NCBI GenBank assembly: GCA_964464755.1
Contig: CAYXGZ010000032.1
Coordinates: 1-39,899 of the forward strand
Length of the DNA stretch: 39,899 bases
From: CAYXGZ01 sp964464755
GTDB taxonomy: Bacteria > Planctomycetota > MHYJ01 > JACPRB01
Direction of reading: 5' to 3'
The notes beneath the pieces are model-generated. The model saw only the letters and a program-made list of their open reading frames with translations, had not been told where the DNA came from and searched no databases. The position numbers and the translations under genes were made by a program. Positions 31,629 through 39,670 of this stretch are shown here, piece by piece (positions within the stretch are counted from its first letter, which is position 1; each line of letters starts with the position of its first letter).

Positions 31629-31634
31629 TATAAT
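31629..31634 (+). promoter_or_regulatory. -10 box of ruvA, probable leaderless start
   Basis: A perfect TATAAT ends 9 nt before ATG 31644, with no Shine-Dalgarno sequence between. The -35 region (TAGGAA) is weak. Confidence 0.5.
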
Positions 31635-31643
31635 CGCCGCCCC

Positions 31644-32222
31644 ATGTACGAGTACCTCACGGGCCGCGTCGCGGTCCGCAAGCCCACGCACGCCGTCCTC
31701 GACGTGGGCGGCGTCGGGTACCGGGTCGAGATCCCGCTCTCCACGTTCGAGAAGCTCCCCGCCACCGGCACGGCCACGCTGCACACGGTCTTCAAGGTCT
31801 CCGAGGACGCCCACCGGCTCTTCGGCTTCGCCACGGAGCGCGAGCGCGAGGTCTTCGTCCGGCTCGTGGACGGCGTGAGCGGCCTGGGCCCGTCGAAGGC
31901 GCTGGCCATCCTCTCGAACATCGGGATCGCGGAGTTCCTGAAGGCCGTCGAGGCCGCCGACGTCGCGCTGCTGAAGCGCGTGAAGGGCATCGGCGACAAG
32001 CTGGCGAACCGGCTGGTCGTCGAGCTGAAGGGGCGGCTTCCGGACGAGGCCGCAGGGAAGGAGGGTCCGACCGCGTCCTTGGATAGGGACGCCGTGCAGG
32101 CCCTGGTGGCCCTCGGCTACGACCGGACGACGTCCGACCAGGCGGTCCGCGCGGCGAGGAAGGACCTCGGGCCCGCGGCCCGGGTCGAGGACGTCATCAA
32201 GAGGAGCCTTGCGAATGTCTAA
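31644..32222 (+). CDS. ruvA: Holliday junction branch migration protein RuvA
   Basis: 192 residues. Domain I (OB fold): MYEYLTGRVAVRKPTHAVLD then VGGVGYRVEIPLST. Domain II has tandem helix-hairpin-helix motifs, VSGLGPSKALAILSN and VKGIGDKLANRLVVELK. Domain III (RuvB contact) is DAVQALVALGYDRTTSDQAV. The tetramer binds Holliday junctions and loads RuvB. ruvB and ruvC are not in the window; yebC, often their neighbour, lies 4.6 kb away on the other strand. A lipoprotein gene starts inside its last codons. Confidence 0.95.
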   Translation: MYEYLTGRVAVRKPTHAVLDVGGVGYRVEIPLSTFEKLPATGTATLHTVFKVSEDAHRLFGFATEREREVFVRLVDGVSGLGPSKALAILSNIGIAEFLKAVEAADVALLKRVKGIGDKLANRLVVELKGRLPDEAAGKEGPTASLDRDAVQALVALGYDRTTSDQAVRAARKDLGPAARVEDVIKRSLANV

Positions 32223-33267
32223 GGCGATCGCCCTGGCCGCCGCCCTGCTGGTCCTCGCCGCCTGCGAGACGGACCCCGAGGTGATCGAGCGCTTCAACGA
32301 GCAGATGTTCCTCGGCCAGCACTTCTTCAAGAACGGGAAGTTCGAGGAGTCGCTGGGCCGCTACTCCGAGGCCCGGGAGAAGGCGACGACGGAGAGCCAG
32401 CGCTACCAGGCGACGCTCGGGGCCGGGACGGCCGCGGCCGAGTACAGCATGGTGCTCTACGAGGCGGCCGAGAGCCTCTTCGTGGCGAAGAACGCCCCGA
32501 TGGCCCGCAAGACGCTCGACCGGGCGGACAACATGGCGTCGGTGGCCAACCAGGCCTACACGAAGCTCCTGCAGATGCGGCCGGCCGACACCATCGCGAA
32601 CTACTACCTCGGCCTGTTCTTCTTCAAGCGCGCGACGGCCATCGGCCAGCTCCCGTACCCGGCGACGCCGGAGGGCGGGGCCCAGCGCCGGAAGGAGCGC
32701 GATGAGGCGATGCGCCAGTTCCGCATCGTGCTGCAGGACGAGCGGGGGGACATCACGGCCCGCGAGCACGGCCCGTCCTGCGCCAGCCCGCAGGCGCACC
32801 GCTACCTCTCGCTGGCCCTCTTCACGCGGATGAACTGGGAGACGGCGGACGGCGAGCACGCGCGCTTCCACATGGCCTGCTACCTGAACTACATCTTCTG
32901 GCTGCGCGAGAAGGTCAAGAAGGAGTGGCCCCAGGAGGACGAGAAGCAGAAGCGCGACAAGGAGAAGGAGCTCGAACGGCTCTGGCAGGAGCTCTGGTCC
33001 ACGCAGGGGCTCTTCAAGGACACGCTCCGCGGGATCGTCGACGCCGCGAAGCGCTGGGAGTCGGGGACGGACCCGGAGTTCGAGGCCCTGACGCGCGAGG
33101 AGAAGGAGAAGCGCTCCAACGCGGCGACGCGCGAGATCGGCGCGCTCGAGGCGATCCTCAACCGCTACGAGGTCGAGGCGAAGAAGTTCCGCGACGCGGA
33201 GAAGAGGGGCGAGAAGCCCGTGCAGCCGGATCTCCCGGACGTGGACCGGCCCGACATCCGGCGCTGA
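32215..33267 (+). CDS. Lipoprotein with TPR-like helical repeats
   Basis: 350 residues. MSKAIALAAALLVLAACETD is a lipoprotein signal peptide with lipobox LAAC, so it is predicted to be lipidated at the cysteine and anchored to a membrane. The mature part is helical: EQMFLGQHFFKNGKFEESLG then RYSEAREKA resembles a TPR unit, and KTLDRADNMASVANQAYTKL another. The second half is very charged with coiled-coil character (EDEKQKRDKEKELERLWQEL). ATG 32215 was chosen for its GAGGAG site 8 nt upstream and the lipobox spacing; a TTG at 32209 is also possible. It overlaps ruvA by 8 nt. Function unknown. Confidence 0.78.
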   Translation: MSKAIALAAALLVLAACETDPEVIERFNEQMFLGQHFFKNGKFEESLGRYSEAREKATTESQRYQATLGAGTAAAEYSMVLYEAAESLFVAKNAPMARKTLDRADNMASVANQAYTKLLQMRPADTIANYYLGLFFFKRATAIGQLPYPATPEGGAQRRKERDEAMRQFRIVLQDERGDITAREHGPSCASPQAHRYLSLALFTRMNWETADGEHARFHMACYLNYIFWLREKVKKEWPQEDEKQKRDKEKELERLWQELWSTQGLFKDTLRGIVDAAKRWESGTDPEFEALTREEKEKRSNAATREIGALEAILNRYEVEAKKFRDAEKRGEKPVQPDLPDVDRPDIRR

Positions 33268-33438
33268 TCACGCGACGCCGAAGATCCGCAGGCCCGTCCA
33301 AGCCAGCAGGATAGCGAGCCCGAGCACCGACCACGCCAGGAGCTTCCATCCCGCCGGCGAGAGGTCGGACGGGTCCCCGGGAGCGACGAGCCAGCCGGGG
33401 AGCGTGACCAGGACGAGGATCGCTTTCCAGGGGAGCAT
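33268..33438 (-). CDS. Small hydrophobic membrane protein (56 residues)
   Basis: ATG 33438 to TGA at 33268. The product begins MLPWKAILVLVTLPGWLVAP, then DPSDLSPAGWK, then a second hydrophobic stretch LLAWSVLGLAILLAWTGLRI. Two membrane segments with a short polar loop are predicted. It starts 30 nt after the amidase gene on the same strand and ends next to the lipoprotein stop, filling the gap exactly. No family recognised. Confidence 0.5.
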   Translation of the reverse strand: MLPWKAILVLVTLPGWLVAPGDPSDLSPAGWKLLAWSVLGLAILLAWTGLRIFGVA

Positions 33439-33468
33439 CGAGGGTAGGACGGCCGTCCGCCCCGGGCG

Positions 33469-33996
33469 TTACCGGACGGCGGGGACCAGCGCGCCCGCGG
33501 CGCAGGACGTCCCGACGTCGACGTCCGCGTGGGCGAAGACGCGCGAGGGGGGGATGGCGAACTCCGCCCGGAGGCGGCGGACCAGGTCCCGCAGCAGGGC
33601 CTCCTGGGCCGGCGTCGCGCGGGACGAGGTCGCGGGAGGATCGATCCAGATCGCGATCGAGCGCTTGTTCACCGCGGTGTTGCGGGTGTGGACCGAGGAG
33701 ATCTGCTCCAGCCAGCGCTCGGTGGGCTCGACCCAGGCGGCGCCCGACTCCCCGTCCGCGTGCACGACGAAGTGCGCCCGCACGTCGAGGGAACCGGGCT
33801 CCCCGCGCCGGCACGCCGCCTCGGGCCCGTGCACGACGATGGCCTGGAAGTCGCGGTTCCGGGGGGCCCGCGAGCCCACCGGGGCCGGCTTGACGACGGC
33901 CACGTAGCCCGCGGGGTAGTCGGAGGCGAAGAGGTAGGCGCCGGCCGAGGTCAGGCCGATCGCGAGGGACAGCAGGGCGGCGTCGAGCAGTTTCAT
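33469..33996 (-). CDS. N-acetylmuramoyl-L-alanine amidase-like protein (Amidase_2/PGRP fold)
   Basis: 175 residues with an N-terminal signal anchor (LLDAALLSLAIGLTSAGAYLFA). FQAIVVHGPEA contains the first zinc histidine; AHFVVHADGESGAAWVEPTE matches the SYHFLI-DG strand. NTAVNKRSIAIWID matches the N-x-SIGIE strand, and VFAHADVDVGTSC the GHRDV...TxCPG segment with the last zinc ligands. It would cut the bond between MurNAc and the stem peptide of the wall, or bind peptidoglycan. The active site is close to consensus, but the fit is divergent (PG changed to AA after the cysteine). Confidence 0.75.
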   Translation of the reverse strand: MKLLDAALLSLAIGLTSAGAYLFASDYPAGYVAVVKPAPVGSRAPRNRDFQAIVVHGPEAACRRGEPGSLDVRAHFVVHADGESGAAWVEPTERWLEQISSVHTRNTAVNKRSIAIWIDPPATSSRATPAQEALLRDLVRRLRAEFAIPPSRVFAHADVDVGTSCAAGALVPAVR

Positions 33997-34021
33997 TCCG
34001 GAACCTCACCGGCAAGGAGGT

Positions 34022-35011
34022 TTATCGACGCGCGGGGGCCGCGGCTTGAATCGCCTCCCGCACGGCGCGGGGGATTCCGCGGGTCGATCCGGCCTCGACG
34101 ACGGCGGCGACGCCGGGGGGAGGCCGCCGGAAGGACGTCGACCCGCACACGACGGCGACCGGAACGCCCGCCCGCCGGGCGGCCCGGATCACGGCCCCCG
34201 GGGCCTTGCCGGCGAGCGAGGTCTCGTCGAAGCGCCCCTCGCCGGTCAGGACGAGGCGGGTCCGGCCCAGCGCGGCCGCGAAGCCGAGGACGCGGAGGAG
34301 GTAGTCCGCGCCGCGGACCAGGCGGGCGCCGAACGCCGCCAGCCCTCCGGCCAGACCGCCCGCGGCCCCGGAGCCCTCGAGGCGGCGGACGTCTCGGGGC
34401 AGCATCGCGGCCCAGCGCTCCATCCACTCGCGCAGCCGCCGCACGTCCGCCGGGGTCGCGCCCTTCTGCGGCCCGAATACGGCGGGCGCGTCGAGCAGTG
34501 TCGTCCGCACGTCGCAGAGCACGGTCGTCCGGCGGATCGCCGCGAGCCCCTCGGGATCGGGACGCGGCCCGAGGGCCCCGAGGGCCGCGAGCGCGCCCAG
34601 GCCGCCGTCGACCGTCGCGCTTCCGCCCGCGCCGAGCAGGATCCGATGGCGCCCGGCGGCCCGCAGGAGCTGGCCCACGCCCCAGGTCCGCGCGCGGACC
34701 GGGTCCCGCTGCCCCGGCGCCAGGAGCCGGAGCCCGGAGGCCGAGGCCATCTCGAGGACGGCGTGGTGGCCGGTGCGGAGGAGCACGGCGTCGACGGGCT
34801 TTCCGACGGGTCCGGTGACGCGGTGGCGCTCGAGGCGGCCGCCGAGGTGGGCGCGCAGGACGTCGAGGGTTCCGTCGCCCCCGTCGGCGACGGGGAAGGG
34901 CGAGCCGCCGCAGGCGGCGGCGAAGCGGCGGGCGGCGTCGGCCGGGGCGAGCGTCCCCTTGAAGGCCGTCGGCGCGCAGAGGATCAGTGGGTCGAGATCC
35001 AGTCGAGCCAC
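34022..35011 (-). CDS. Glycerate kinase (GlxK/GarK type)
   Basis: About 320-330 residues, somewhat shorter than the usual 370-380. LILCAPTAFKGTLAPADAAR, PVADGGDGTLDVLRAHLGG, GAGGSATVDGGLGALAAL, AVFGPQKGAT, GSGAAGGLAGGLAAFGA and LVLTGEGRFDETSLAGK are the family's conserved blocks. It phosphorylates glycerate to 2-phosphoglycerate. The start is uncertain. GTG 35011 gives ten residues before the conserved core and overlaps the upstream gene by 28 nt; a CTG at 34987, overlapping the stop as CTGA, would fit the family N-terminus better but is a rare start codon. Confidence 0.88.
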   Translation of the reverse strand: MARLDLDPLILCAPTAFKGTLAPADAARRFAAACGGSPFPVADGGDGTLDVLRAHLGGRLERHRVTGPVGKPVDAVLLRTGHHAVLEMASASGLRLLAPGQRDPVRARTWGVGQLLRAAGRHRILLGAGGSATVDGGLGALAALGALGPRPDPEGLAAIRRTTVLCDVRTTLLDAPAVFGPQKGATPADVRRLREWMERWAAMLPRDVRRLEGSGAAGGLAGGLAAFGARLVRGADYLLRVLGFAAALGRTRLVLTGEGRFDETSLAGKAPGAVIRAARRAGVPVAVVCGSTSFRRPPPGVAAVVEAGSTRGIPRAVREAIQAAAPARR

Positions 35012-36213
35012 GACTTCTTGATGCCGGCCTTCGTCGCCTCGTTGGGAAGGGGCTTCTTCTCCCCGGTCAGCTCGATGAGCGCGGCGGCCGCGGCCTGGGC
35101 GAGGCCGATGTCCTCGTGGTCGAGGAAGTGGGCGATCTTGGGCCAGGCCGCCTTGCCGTAGCCCTTGATGATCGAGAAGGCGACGCCCTGGGGCCGGGAC
35201 TCGTCGTGGAATCCGCCGCCGCCCTTGAGCTTCGTGACCAGGGCCTCCCAGTCCTCCTTGTTCGGATCGCGGGTCGACTGCGGGGTGGGGGAGTCGGGGA
35301 ACTGGTACTTGTTCTTGAAGAACCAGTCGCGCCAGAGCGTGAAGGCGCTGCCCCGGTACTCGGCGGAGTTGAGCAGCGACATGTCGATCGCGGCGTTGCC
35401 CTTCGAATCCGTGATCTTGTTCGCCGCGCAGTACTCGTTGAGGATCTTGAAGGCGTTGCGGCCGACGCGCTCGTCGTCCTCGAGAAGGTTGTTCACCACG
35501 ACCGCGAGGAGGCGGTGGGGTCTCTTGATGACCTCGGCGGACTCTCCGGACTGCAGGAGGGGCTTGCACTCCTGTTCGGCGCCCTCGTCCGGCGGGAGCG
35601 TCTCGGTGTCCTTGGCCCAGGTCTTGGCGCCGGCCTGCCACTTCTCGGGCGCCGTGTACTTGCCGGACTCGTCCCGCTTGAGCTTGGTCGGCGCGGGAGT
35701 AGCCCCCGGCCCGCCCTTGGCGGCGGCGGCCGCGGCGGCGTCCTCGGCGGCCGCATCCTCCTGGGCCTTCCGGCGCGCCTCGGAGGCCCGGGCGTCGGCC
35801 TGGCGCTGCTTCTCGGCGGCGGCCTGCTTGTCCTTCTTGGCCGTCTCCTCCTTGTTCATGAAGGCGACGGCGAAGATCGCGATGAGGGCGACGAGCCCGA
35901 CGCCGAGCCCGATCCAGAGCGCCGCGCCGCCCCCGCGCGAACCGGCCGCGCCGCGCACGCCGGGGTCCATCCCGAGGGCGCTGCGGACGGGCGGACGGCC
36001 CGTGGACCCGGGCATCCGGGTGCTCTGCATCTTGCGGAACAGCGGCGTCATCCGGCCGGGGCCCGACTTCGGGGAGACGGCGATCTCGGCGGTCTCGCCG
36101 GTGGGCACCCGCATCTGCGCCGCGCAGTCCGGGCACTTCACCGTCGCGTTCGCCTTCTGCGACGTGACGTCGATGTGCGCCGAGCACTTGGGGCACTTGA
36201 TCAGCTTCGCCAT
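34984..36213 (-). CDS. Zinc-ribbon membrane protein with Ala-rich coiled coil and helical C-terminal domain
   Basis: 409 residues. The N-terminus has two CxxC pairs, CPKC (residues 7-10) and CPDC (27-30), forming an MJ0042-type zinc ribbon. One membrane helix is clear (ALWIGLGVGLVALIAIFAVA, about 98-117). A Lys/Glu/Ala coiled coil follows (KKDKQAAAEKQRQADARASE), then a Pro/Ala linker. The last 200 residues are helical, with HEAT-like sequence (IAHFLDHEDIGLAQAAAAAL). Proteins of this layout are frequent in planctomycetes, with unknown roles. It has its own promoter at 36246-36275 and an AAGGAG site. Confidence 0.75.
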   Translation of the reverse strand: MAKLIKCPKCSAHIDVTSQKANATVKCPDCAAQMRVPTGETAEIAVSPKSGPGRMTPLFRKMQSTRMPGSTGRPPVRSALGMDPGVRGAAGSRGGGAALWIGLGVGLVALIAIFAVAFMNKEETAKKDKQAAAEKQRQADARASEARRKAQEDAAAEDAAAAAAAKGGPGATPAPTKLKRDESGKYTAPEKWQAGAKTWAKDTETLPPDEGAEQECKPLLQSGESAEVIKRPHRLLAVVVNNLLEDDERVGRNAFKILNEYCAANKITDSKGNAAIDMSLLNSAEYRGSAFTLWRDWFFKNKYQFPDSPTPQSTRDPNKEDWEALVTKLKGGGGFHDESRPQGVAFSIIKGYGKAAWPKIAHFLDHEDIGLAQAAAAALIELTGEKKPLPNEATKAGIKKSWLDWISTH

Positions 36214-36245
36214 GGCCGGGACTCCTTGGGGCTCGCCGGGGGTGG

Positions 36246-36275
36246 ATTATAGGCCGCGCCGTCCGGGCCGGACAA
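36246..36275 (-). promoter_or_regulatory. Promoter of the zinc-ribbon membrane protein gene
   Basis: Minus-strand TTGTCC (36275-36270), 18 nt, TATAAT (36251-36246). The leader is about 25-30 nt and contains AAGGAG, so this gene is leadered. Confidence 0.55.
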
Positions 36276-36276
36276 G

Positions 36277-36792
36277 TCAATCGCGGACGCGCCGCCTCCA
36301 CCAGGCGGCGAAGCGGTCGTAGGTCTCCGCGCGGATCCGGGGCAGGCCGAAGCGGCCCAGGTCGACGGGCGACGTGCCGTCGCCGAGCACGAGCTGCTCG
36401 CGCGCGCACCAGGCCCGAAGCGAGTCCGCCGCGGCCCGCGCGTAGGCCTCGTCCTCCGACAGGAGCGCCGCGATGAGGACGGGCACGAGCCGGGAGCCGC
36501 GCTCGAGGAGGTCCGCGCGCCAGGCCTGGGGGCTGGGCGAACGCGCCATCGCCTGGAGCAGGCGGTCCGCCTCCGCGGCGGCCTCGGGGTCGATCACCAG
36601 GGGCCGGGTCTCGCGGACGTGGTCGGCGGCGCCGGGGAGGAATTCGATCCGCGGTCCGCGCCGGGTGGAGGCGTGGGCGGGCCGGCCCGAGACGGCCCAG
36701 GACAGGCCGCCCGCGAGGGCCGCGAGGGCGAGGGACCTCAGGACGAAGTCCCGGCCGGCGCGGCGGACGATCGAGATCGACGACGGACTCAT
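36277..36792 (-). CDS. Small membrane-anchored helical protein of unknown function
   Basis: 171 residues. A hydrophobic N-terminal segment (SLALAALAGGLSWAVSG) after an Arg-rich start suggests a signal anchor or an uncleaved signal. The remainder is helical, with one HEAT-like unit (LVPVLIAALLSEDEAYARAA then ADSLRAWC) that resembles the end region of the zinc-ribbon protein downstream. It also has YDRFAAWWRRRVRD at the C-terminus. It follows yebC by 60 nt on the same strand. Confidence 0.65.
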   Translation of the reverse strand: MSPSSISIVRRAGRDFVLRSLALAALAGGLSWAVSGRPAHASTRRGPRIEFLPGAADHVRETRPLVIDPEAAAEADRLLQAMARSPSPQAWRADLLERGSRLVPVLIAALLSEDEAYARAAADSLRAWCAREQLVLGDGTSPVDLGRFGLPRIRAETYDRFAAWWRRRVRD

Positions 36793-36852
36793 GGCGGACC
36801 CCCGGCGTCCAGGGAGTGAGACGGACGGGGCGGGGCCCGGGTTCGCCGGAAT

Positions 36853-37593
36853 CTACTCCTTCAGGAGCGAATCCGGGATGTCGGCGTTCGAGTAGAACTT
36901 CTGGACGTCGTCGTTGTCCTCGAGCAGCTCGAAGAGCCGCAGGCACTTCCGGCCGCCCTCCTCGTCGACGGGCACCGTCATGTTCGGGAGCATGCCCAGC
37001 TCGCTGGACTGGAGGACGTACTTCTTGGCCTCGAGGGCCTTCTTGACCTTCTCGTACTCCGTGGGGCTGCAGGTGACCTCGAAGACCTCGCCGCCCTTCT
37101 CGAGGTTCTCGCCGCCCGCGTCGAGCACGTCGCCCATGAGCTTGTCCTCGTCCACGCCCTCCGCGGCGATGGTGAAGATGCCCTTGCGGTCGAAGAAGCG
37201 GCGCGTGCTGCCGCCGGTCCCGAGGTTGCCGCCCGCGTTCTCGAAGATCTTGCGGATCTCGGCGGCCGAGCGGTTCTTGTTGTCGGTCAGGGCCTCGACG
37301 TAGTACGCGACGCCGCCGGGGCCGTAGCCCTCGTAGGTGACCTCCTCGTAGGTGATGCCCTCGAGCTCGCCGGTGCCGCGCTTGATGGCGCGCTCGACGT
37401 TGTCCTTGGGCATGTTGGCCGCGCGGGCCTCCTCGAGGGCGTACGCGAGCTTCAGGTTGCCCTTGGGGTCGCCGCCGCCCTGCTTGGCGGCGAGGATGAT
37501 GACGCGGGCGATCTTCGAGAAGAGCTTGCCCTTCTTGGCGTCGGCCGCGCCCTTCTTGTGCTTGATCGTGGCCCAGTGCGAGTGTCCGGACAT
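36853..37593 (-). CDS. yebC: YebC/PmpR family protein
   Basis: 246 residues, the usual length. MSGHSHWATIKHKKGAADAK, KLFSKIARVIILAAKQGGGD and RAANMPKDNVERAIKRGTGE, then YEGYGPGGVAYYVEALTDNK, are diagnostic. Family members are described as transcriptional regulators and, more recently, as factors that help ribosomes through proline stretches. Its own promoter lies at 37629-37658 and it has a GAGGTGA ribosome-binding site. Confidence 0.96.
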   Translation of the reverse strand: MSGHSHWATIKHKKGAADAKKGKLFSKIARVIILAAKQGGGDPKGNLKLAYALEEARAANMPKDNVERAIKRGTGELEGITYEEVTYEGYGPGGVAYYVEALTDNKNRSAAEIRKIFENAGGNLGTGGSTRRFFDRKGIFTIAAEGVDEDKLMGDVLDAGGENLEKGGEVFEVTCSPTEYEKVKKALEAKKYVLQSSELGMLPNMTVPVDEEGGRKCLRLFELLEDNDDVQKFYSNADIPDSLLKE

Positions 37594-37628
37594 CGCGTCA
37601 CCTCGGGAATCGGGTTTCGGGGGTGGGA

Positions 37629-37658
37629 ATTATAGGTCGGCCCGGAGAGGGGAGTCAA
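37629..37658 (-). promoter_or_regulatory. Promoter of yebC
   Basis: Minus-strand TTGACT (37658-37653), 18 nt, TATAAT (37634-37629), a strong sigma70-type match. The leader is about 30 nt with GAGGTGA near the start codon. Divergent from the promoter at 37672. Confidence 0.65.
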
Positions 37659-37671
37659 CCCGGCGGCCCCG

Positions 37672-37700
37672 TTGACCGGGTCCCGGCCCGCCGCTATGGT
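37672..37700 (+). promoter_or_regulatory. Promoter of the M20 amidohydrolase gene
   Basis: TTGACC (37672-37677), 17 nt, TATGGT (37695-37700). A GAGGGGGG site precedes ATG 37726. Confidence 0.6.
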
Positions 37701-37725
37701 GGGGGCCGAACCGAGGGGGGAAACC

Positions 37726-38904
37726 ATGCCGAGCGCCATCCGCCTGTCCGACGAGGTCAAGGCCGTCGCCTCCGACGTCGTCGCCATCCGCCGGGACATC
37801 CACGCGAACCCCGAGATGGGGTTCAAGGAGACGCGCACCGCCGCGCAGATCGAGGCCAAGCTCGCCGCCTACGGCGTGCCCTCCGTCCGCGTCGCGGGGA
37901 CCGGCCTCCTGGCGACGATCCAGGGCGCGAAGCCCGGGCCCTGCATCCTGTTCCGGGCGGACATCGACGCGCTGCCCGTGGTCGAGCTCAACGAGGTCCC
38001 CTACGCCTCGAAGACCAGCGGCGTCATGCACGCCTGCGGCCACGACGGGCACATCGCGGTCGCGCTCGGCGCCGCCGCCGTGCTCGCGAAGCGCCGGGCC
38101 TCGCTCGCCGGCACCGTGAAGATCATGTTCCAGCCCGCCGAGGAGGGCCCCGGCGGCGCGGAGCCCATGATCAAGGCCGGCATCCTCGAGAACCCGAAGG
38201 TGACCGCGGCCTTCGCGGCCCACATGTGGAACGACCTGCCGGTGGGGAAGATCGGCGTCCGCTCCGGCCCCGTGTTCGCCAGCGCCGACGAGTACACGAT
38301 CAAGATCCTCGGCAAGGGCGGCCACGGCGCGGCGCCGCACCAGACGATCGACCCCGTGGTGATCGCCGCCCACGTGACGCTCGCGCTGCAGACGATCGTG
38401 AGCCGCCGGACGCACCCGCTGCACAGCGCGGTGGTGACCGTCGGCCAGATCCACGGCGGGGTGCGGCACAACATCATCAGCGACTCGGCCACGCTCAACG
38501 GGACCTGCCGGGCCCTGGACAAGAACGACCGGGCGCGGATCAAGCAGGAGGTCCACCAGATCGCCAAGGGCGTCGCGGGCAGCCTCGGCGCGGGCGTCGA
38601 GATCGAGTGGCGCGACGGCTACCCGCCGACCGTCAACGACAAGGCGATGGCCGCGCTGGTGCGCGAGGCGGCCGCCGAGGTCGTCGGCGAGTCGAACGTC
38701 GTCAAGCAGGAGATCACGATGGGAGCCGAGGACATGTCCTACGTCCTCGAGGCCGTGCCGGGCTGCTACTGGCTGCTCGGGTCGGCCAACCCGGCGCGGG
38801 GCCTGGACTACCCGCACCACAGCGCGCGCTTCGACTTCGACGAGGAGAGCCTGCCCGTCGGCGTGCAGGTCTGGGTGAAGATCGCCGAGCGGATGCTCAA
38901 GTAA
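37726..38904 (+). CDS. M20 family amidohydrolase (hippurate hydrolase / N-acyl amino acid hydrolase type)
   Basis: 392 residues. IRRDIHANPEMGFKETRTAA and FRADIDALPVVE open the catalytic domain. MHACGHDGHIAVALG supplies C104 and H106, PAEEGPGG the Glu pair (139-140), and AAHMWNDLPVG a further ligand. The dimerisation domain contains GKGGHGAAPHQTIDPVVIA. The last metal ligand is in YPHHSARFDFDEE. It cleaves acyl-amino acids or related amides; the substrate cannot be told from sequence. Cytoplasmic, single gene with its own promoter. Confidence 0.93.
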   Translation: MPSAIRLSDEVKAVASDVVAIRRDIHANPEMGFKETRTAAQIEAKLAAYGVPSVRVAGTGLLATIQGAKPGPCILFRADIDALPVVELNEVPYASKTSGVMHACGHDGHIAVALGAAAVLAKRRASLAGTVKIMFQPAEEGPGGAEPMIKAGILENPKVTAAFAAHMWNDLPVGKIGVRSGPVFASADEYTIKILGKGGHGAAPHQTIDPVVIAAHVTLALQTIVSRRTHPLHSAVVTVGQIHGGVRHNIISDSATLNGTCRALDKNDRARIKQEVHQIAKGVAGSLGAGVEIEWRDGYPPTVNDKAMAALVREAAAEVVGESNVVKQEITMGAEDMSYVLEAVPGCYWLLGSANPARGLDYPHHSARFDFDEESLPVGVQVWVKIAERMLK

Positions 38905-38919
38905 CGGCCGGTCCGTTCG

Positions 38920-38954
38920 TTGATCTAATCCCCGGGAATCGCTATTACATAGCG
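38920..38954 (+). promoter_or_regulatory. Promoter and palindromic operator candidate of the succinate dehydrogenase operon
   Basis: TTGATC (38920-38925), 17 nt, TATTAC (38943-38948). A perfect palindrome CGCTAT-TAC-ATAGCG (38940-38954) covers the -10, extended by flanking AATCG/CGATT with a 3-nt offset. This is the layout of an operator blocking the -10 box. GGAGCC lies before ATG 38985. Confidence 0.5.
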
Positions 38955-38984
38955 GCGATTCCACATCCCCAATCGGAGCCTCGG

Positions 38985-39662
38985 ATGCTCTTCCTCTGCT
39001 CTCTCTGGCATTCCTCGATCGGGCGGAAGGTCGTCATGGCGGTGACGGGCGCCGCGCTTTTCGGGTTCGTCATCGCCCACCTCCTCGGCAACCTGCAGAT
39101 CTACATCCCGGACGGCGGCGCCAAGATCAACGCCTACGGGACGCTGCTGCACTCGAATCCCGGCCTGATGTGGGCGGCCCGGGGCGTGCTCCTCGCCTGC
39201 GTCCTGCTGCACATCGCGGCGGCGGTCTCGCTGACGGCGCAGAACCGCGCGGCGCGGCCGGTGCCGTACGCGCGGCGGACGTGGCGCGAGGCGGACTACG
39301 CGGCCCGCACGATGATGATCAGCGGCCCGCTCATCGCGCTCTTCGTCGTGTACCACCTCCTGCACTTCACGACGGGCCAGGCGCACCCGGACTTCCGGCT
39401 GCAGGGCTCGCACGCTCCCGACGTGCACCACAACGTGATCGCGGGCTTCTCCCAGCCGCTGGCGGCGATCGCCTACATCGTCGCCAACCTGCTCCTGGGC
39501 CAGCACCTCTTCCACGGGGGCTGGAGCCTGTTCCAGACGCTCGGCCTCAACCACCCGAGGTGGATGCCGCTGGTGCGGAAGCTGACGATGGGCGCCGCGG
39601 CGCTCGTGACGCTCGGCAACATCTCGATCCCGCTGGCCGTCCTCCTCGGCCTCGTGAAATAG
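38985..39662 (+). CDS. sdhC: Succinate dehydrogenase / fumarate reductase cytochrome b558 subunit
   Basis: 225 residues with five hydrophobic helices, the single-polypeptide di-heme type seen in Bacillus, Bacteroidetes and related bacteria. Candidate heme ligands are His32 (FVIAHLLGN), His76 (VLLHIAAA), His124 (VVYHLLHF) and His174 (LGQHLFHG), each inside a helix. It anchors the flavoprotein and iron-sulfur subunits and passes electrons to quinone. The flavoprotein gene follows after 8 nt, giving the order C-A-(B). Confidence 0.92.
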   Translation: MLFLCSLWHSSIGRKVVMAVTGAALFGFVIAHLLGNLQIYIPDGGAKINAYGTLLHSNPGLMWAARGVLLACVLLHIAAAVSLTAQNRAARPVPYARRTWREADYAARTMMISGPLIALFVVYHLLHFTTGQAHPDFRLQGSHAPDVHHNVIAGFSQPLAAIAYIVANLLLGQHLFHGGWSLFQTLGLNHPRWMPLVRKLTMGAAALVTLGNISIPLAVLLGLVK

Positions 39663-39670
39663 GGCACCCC

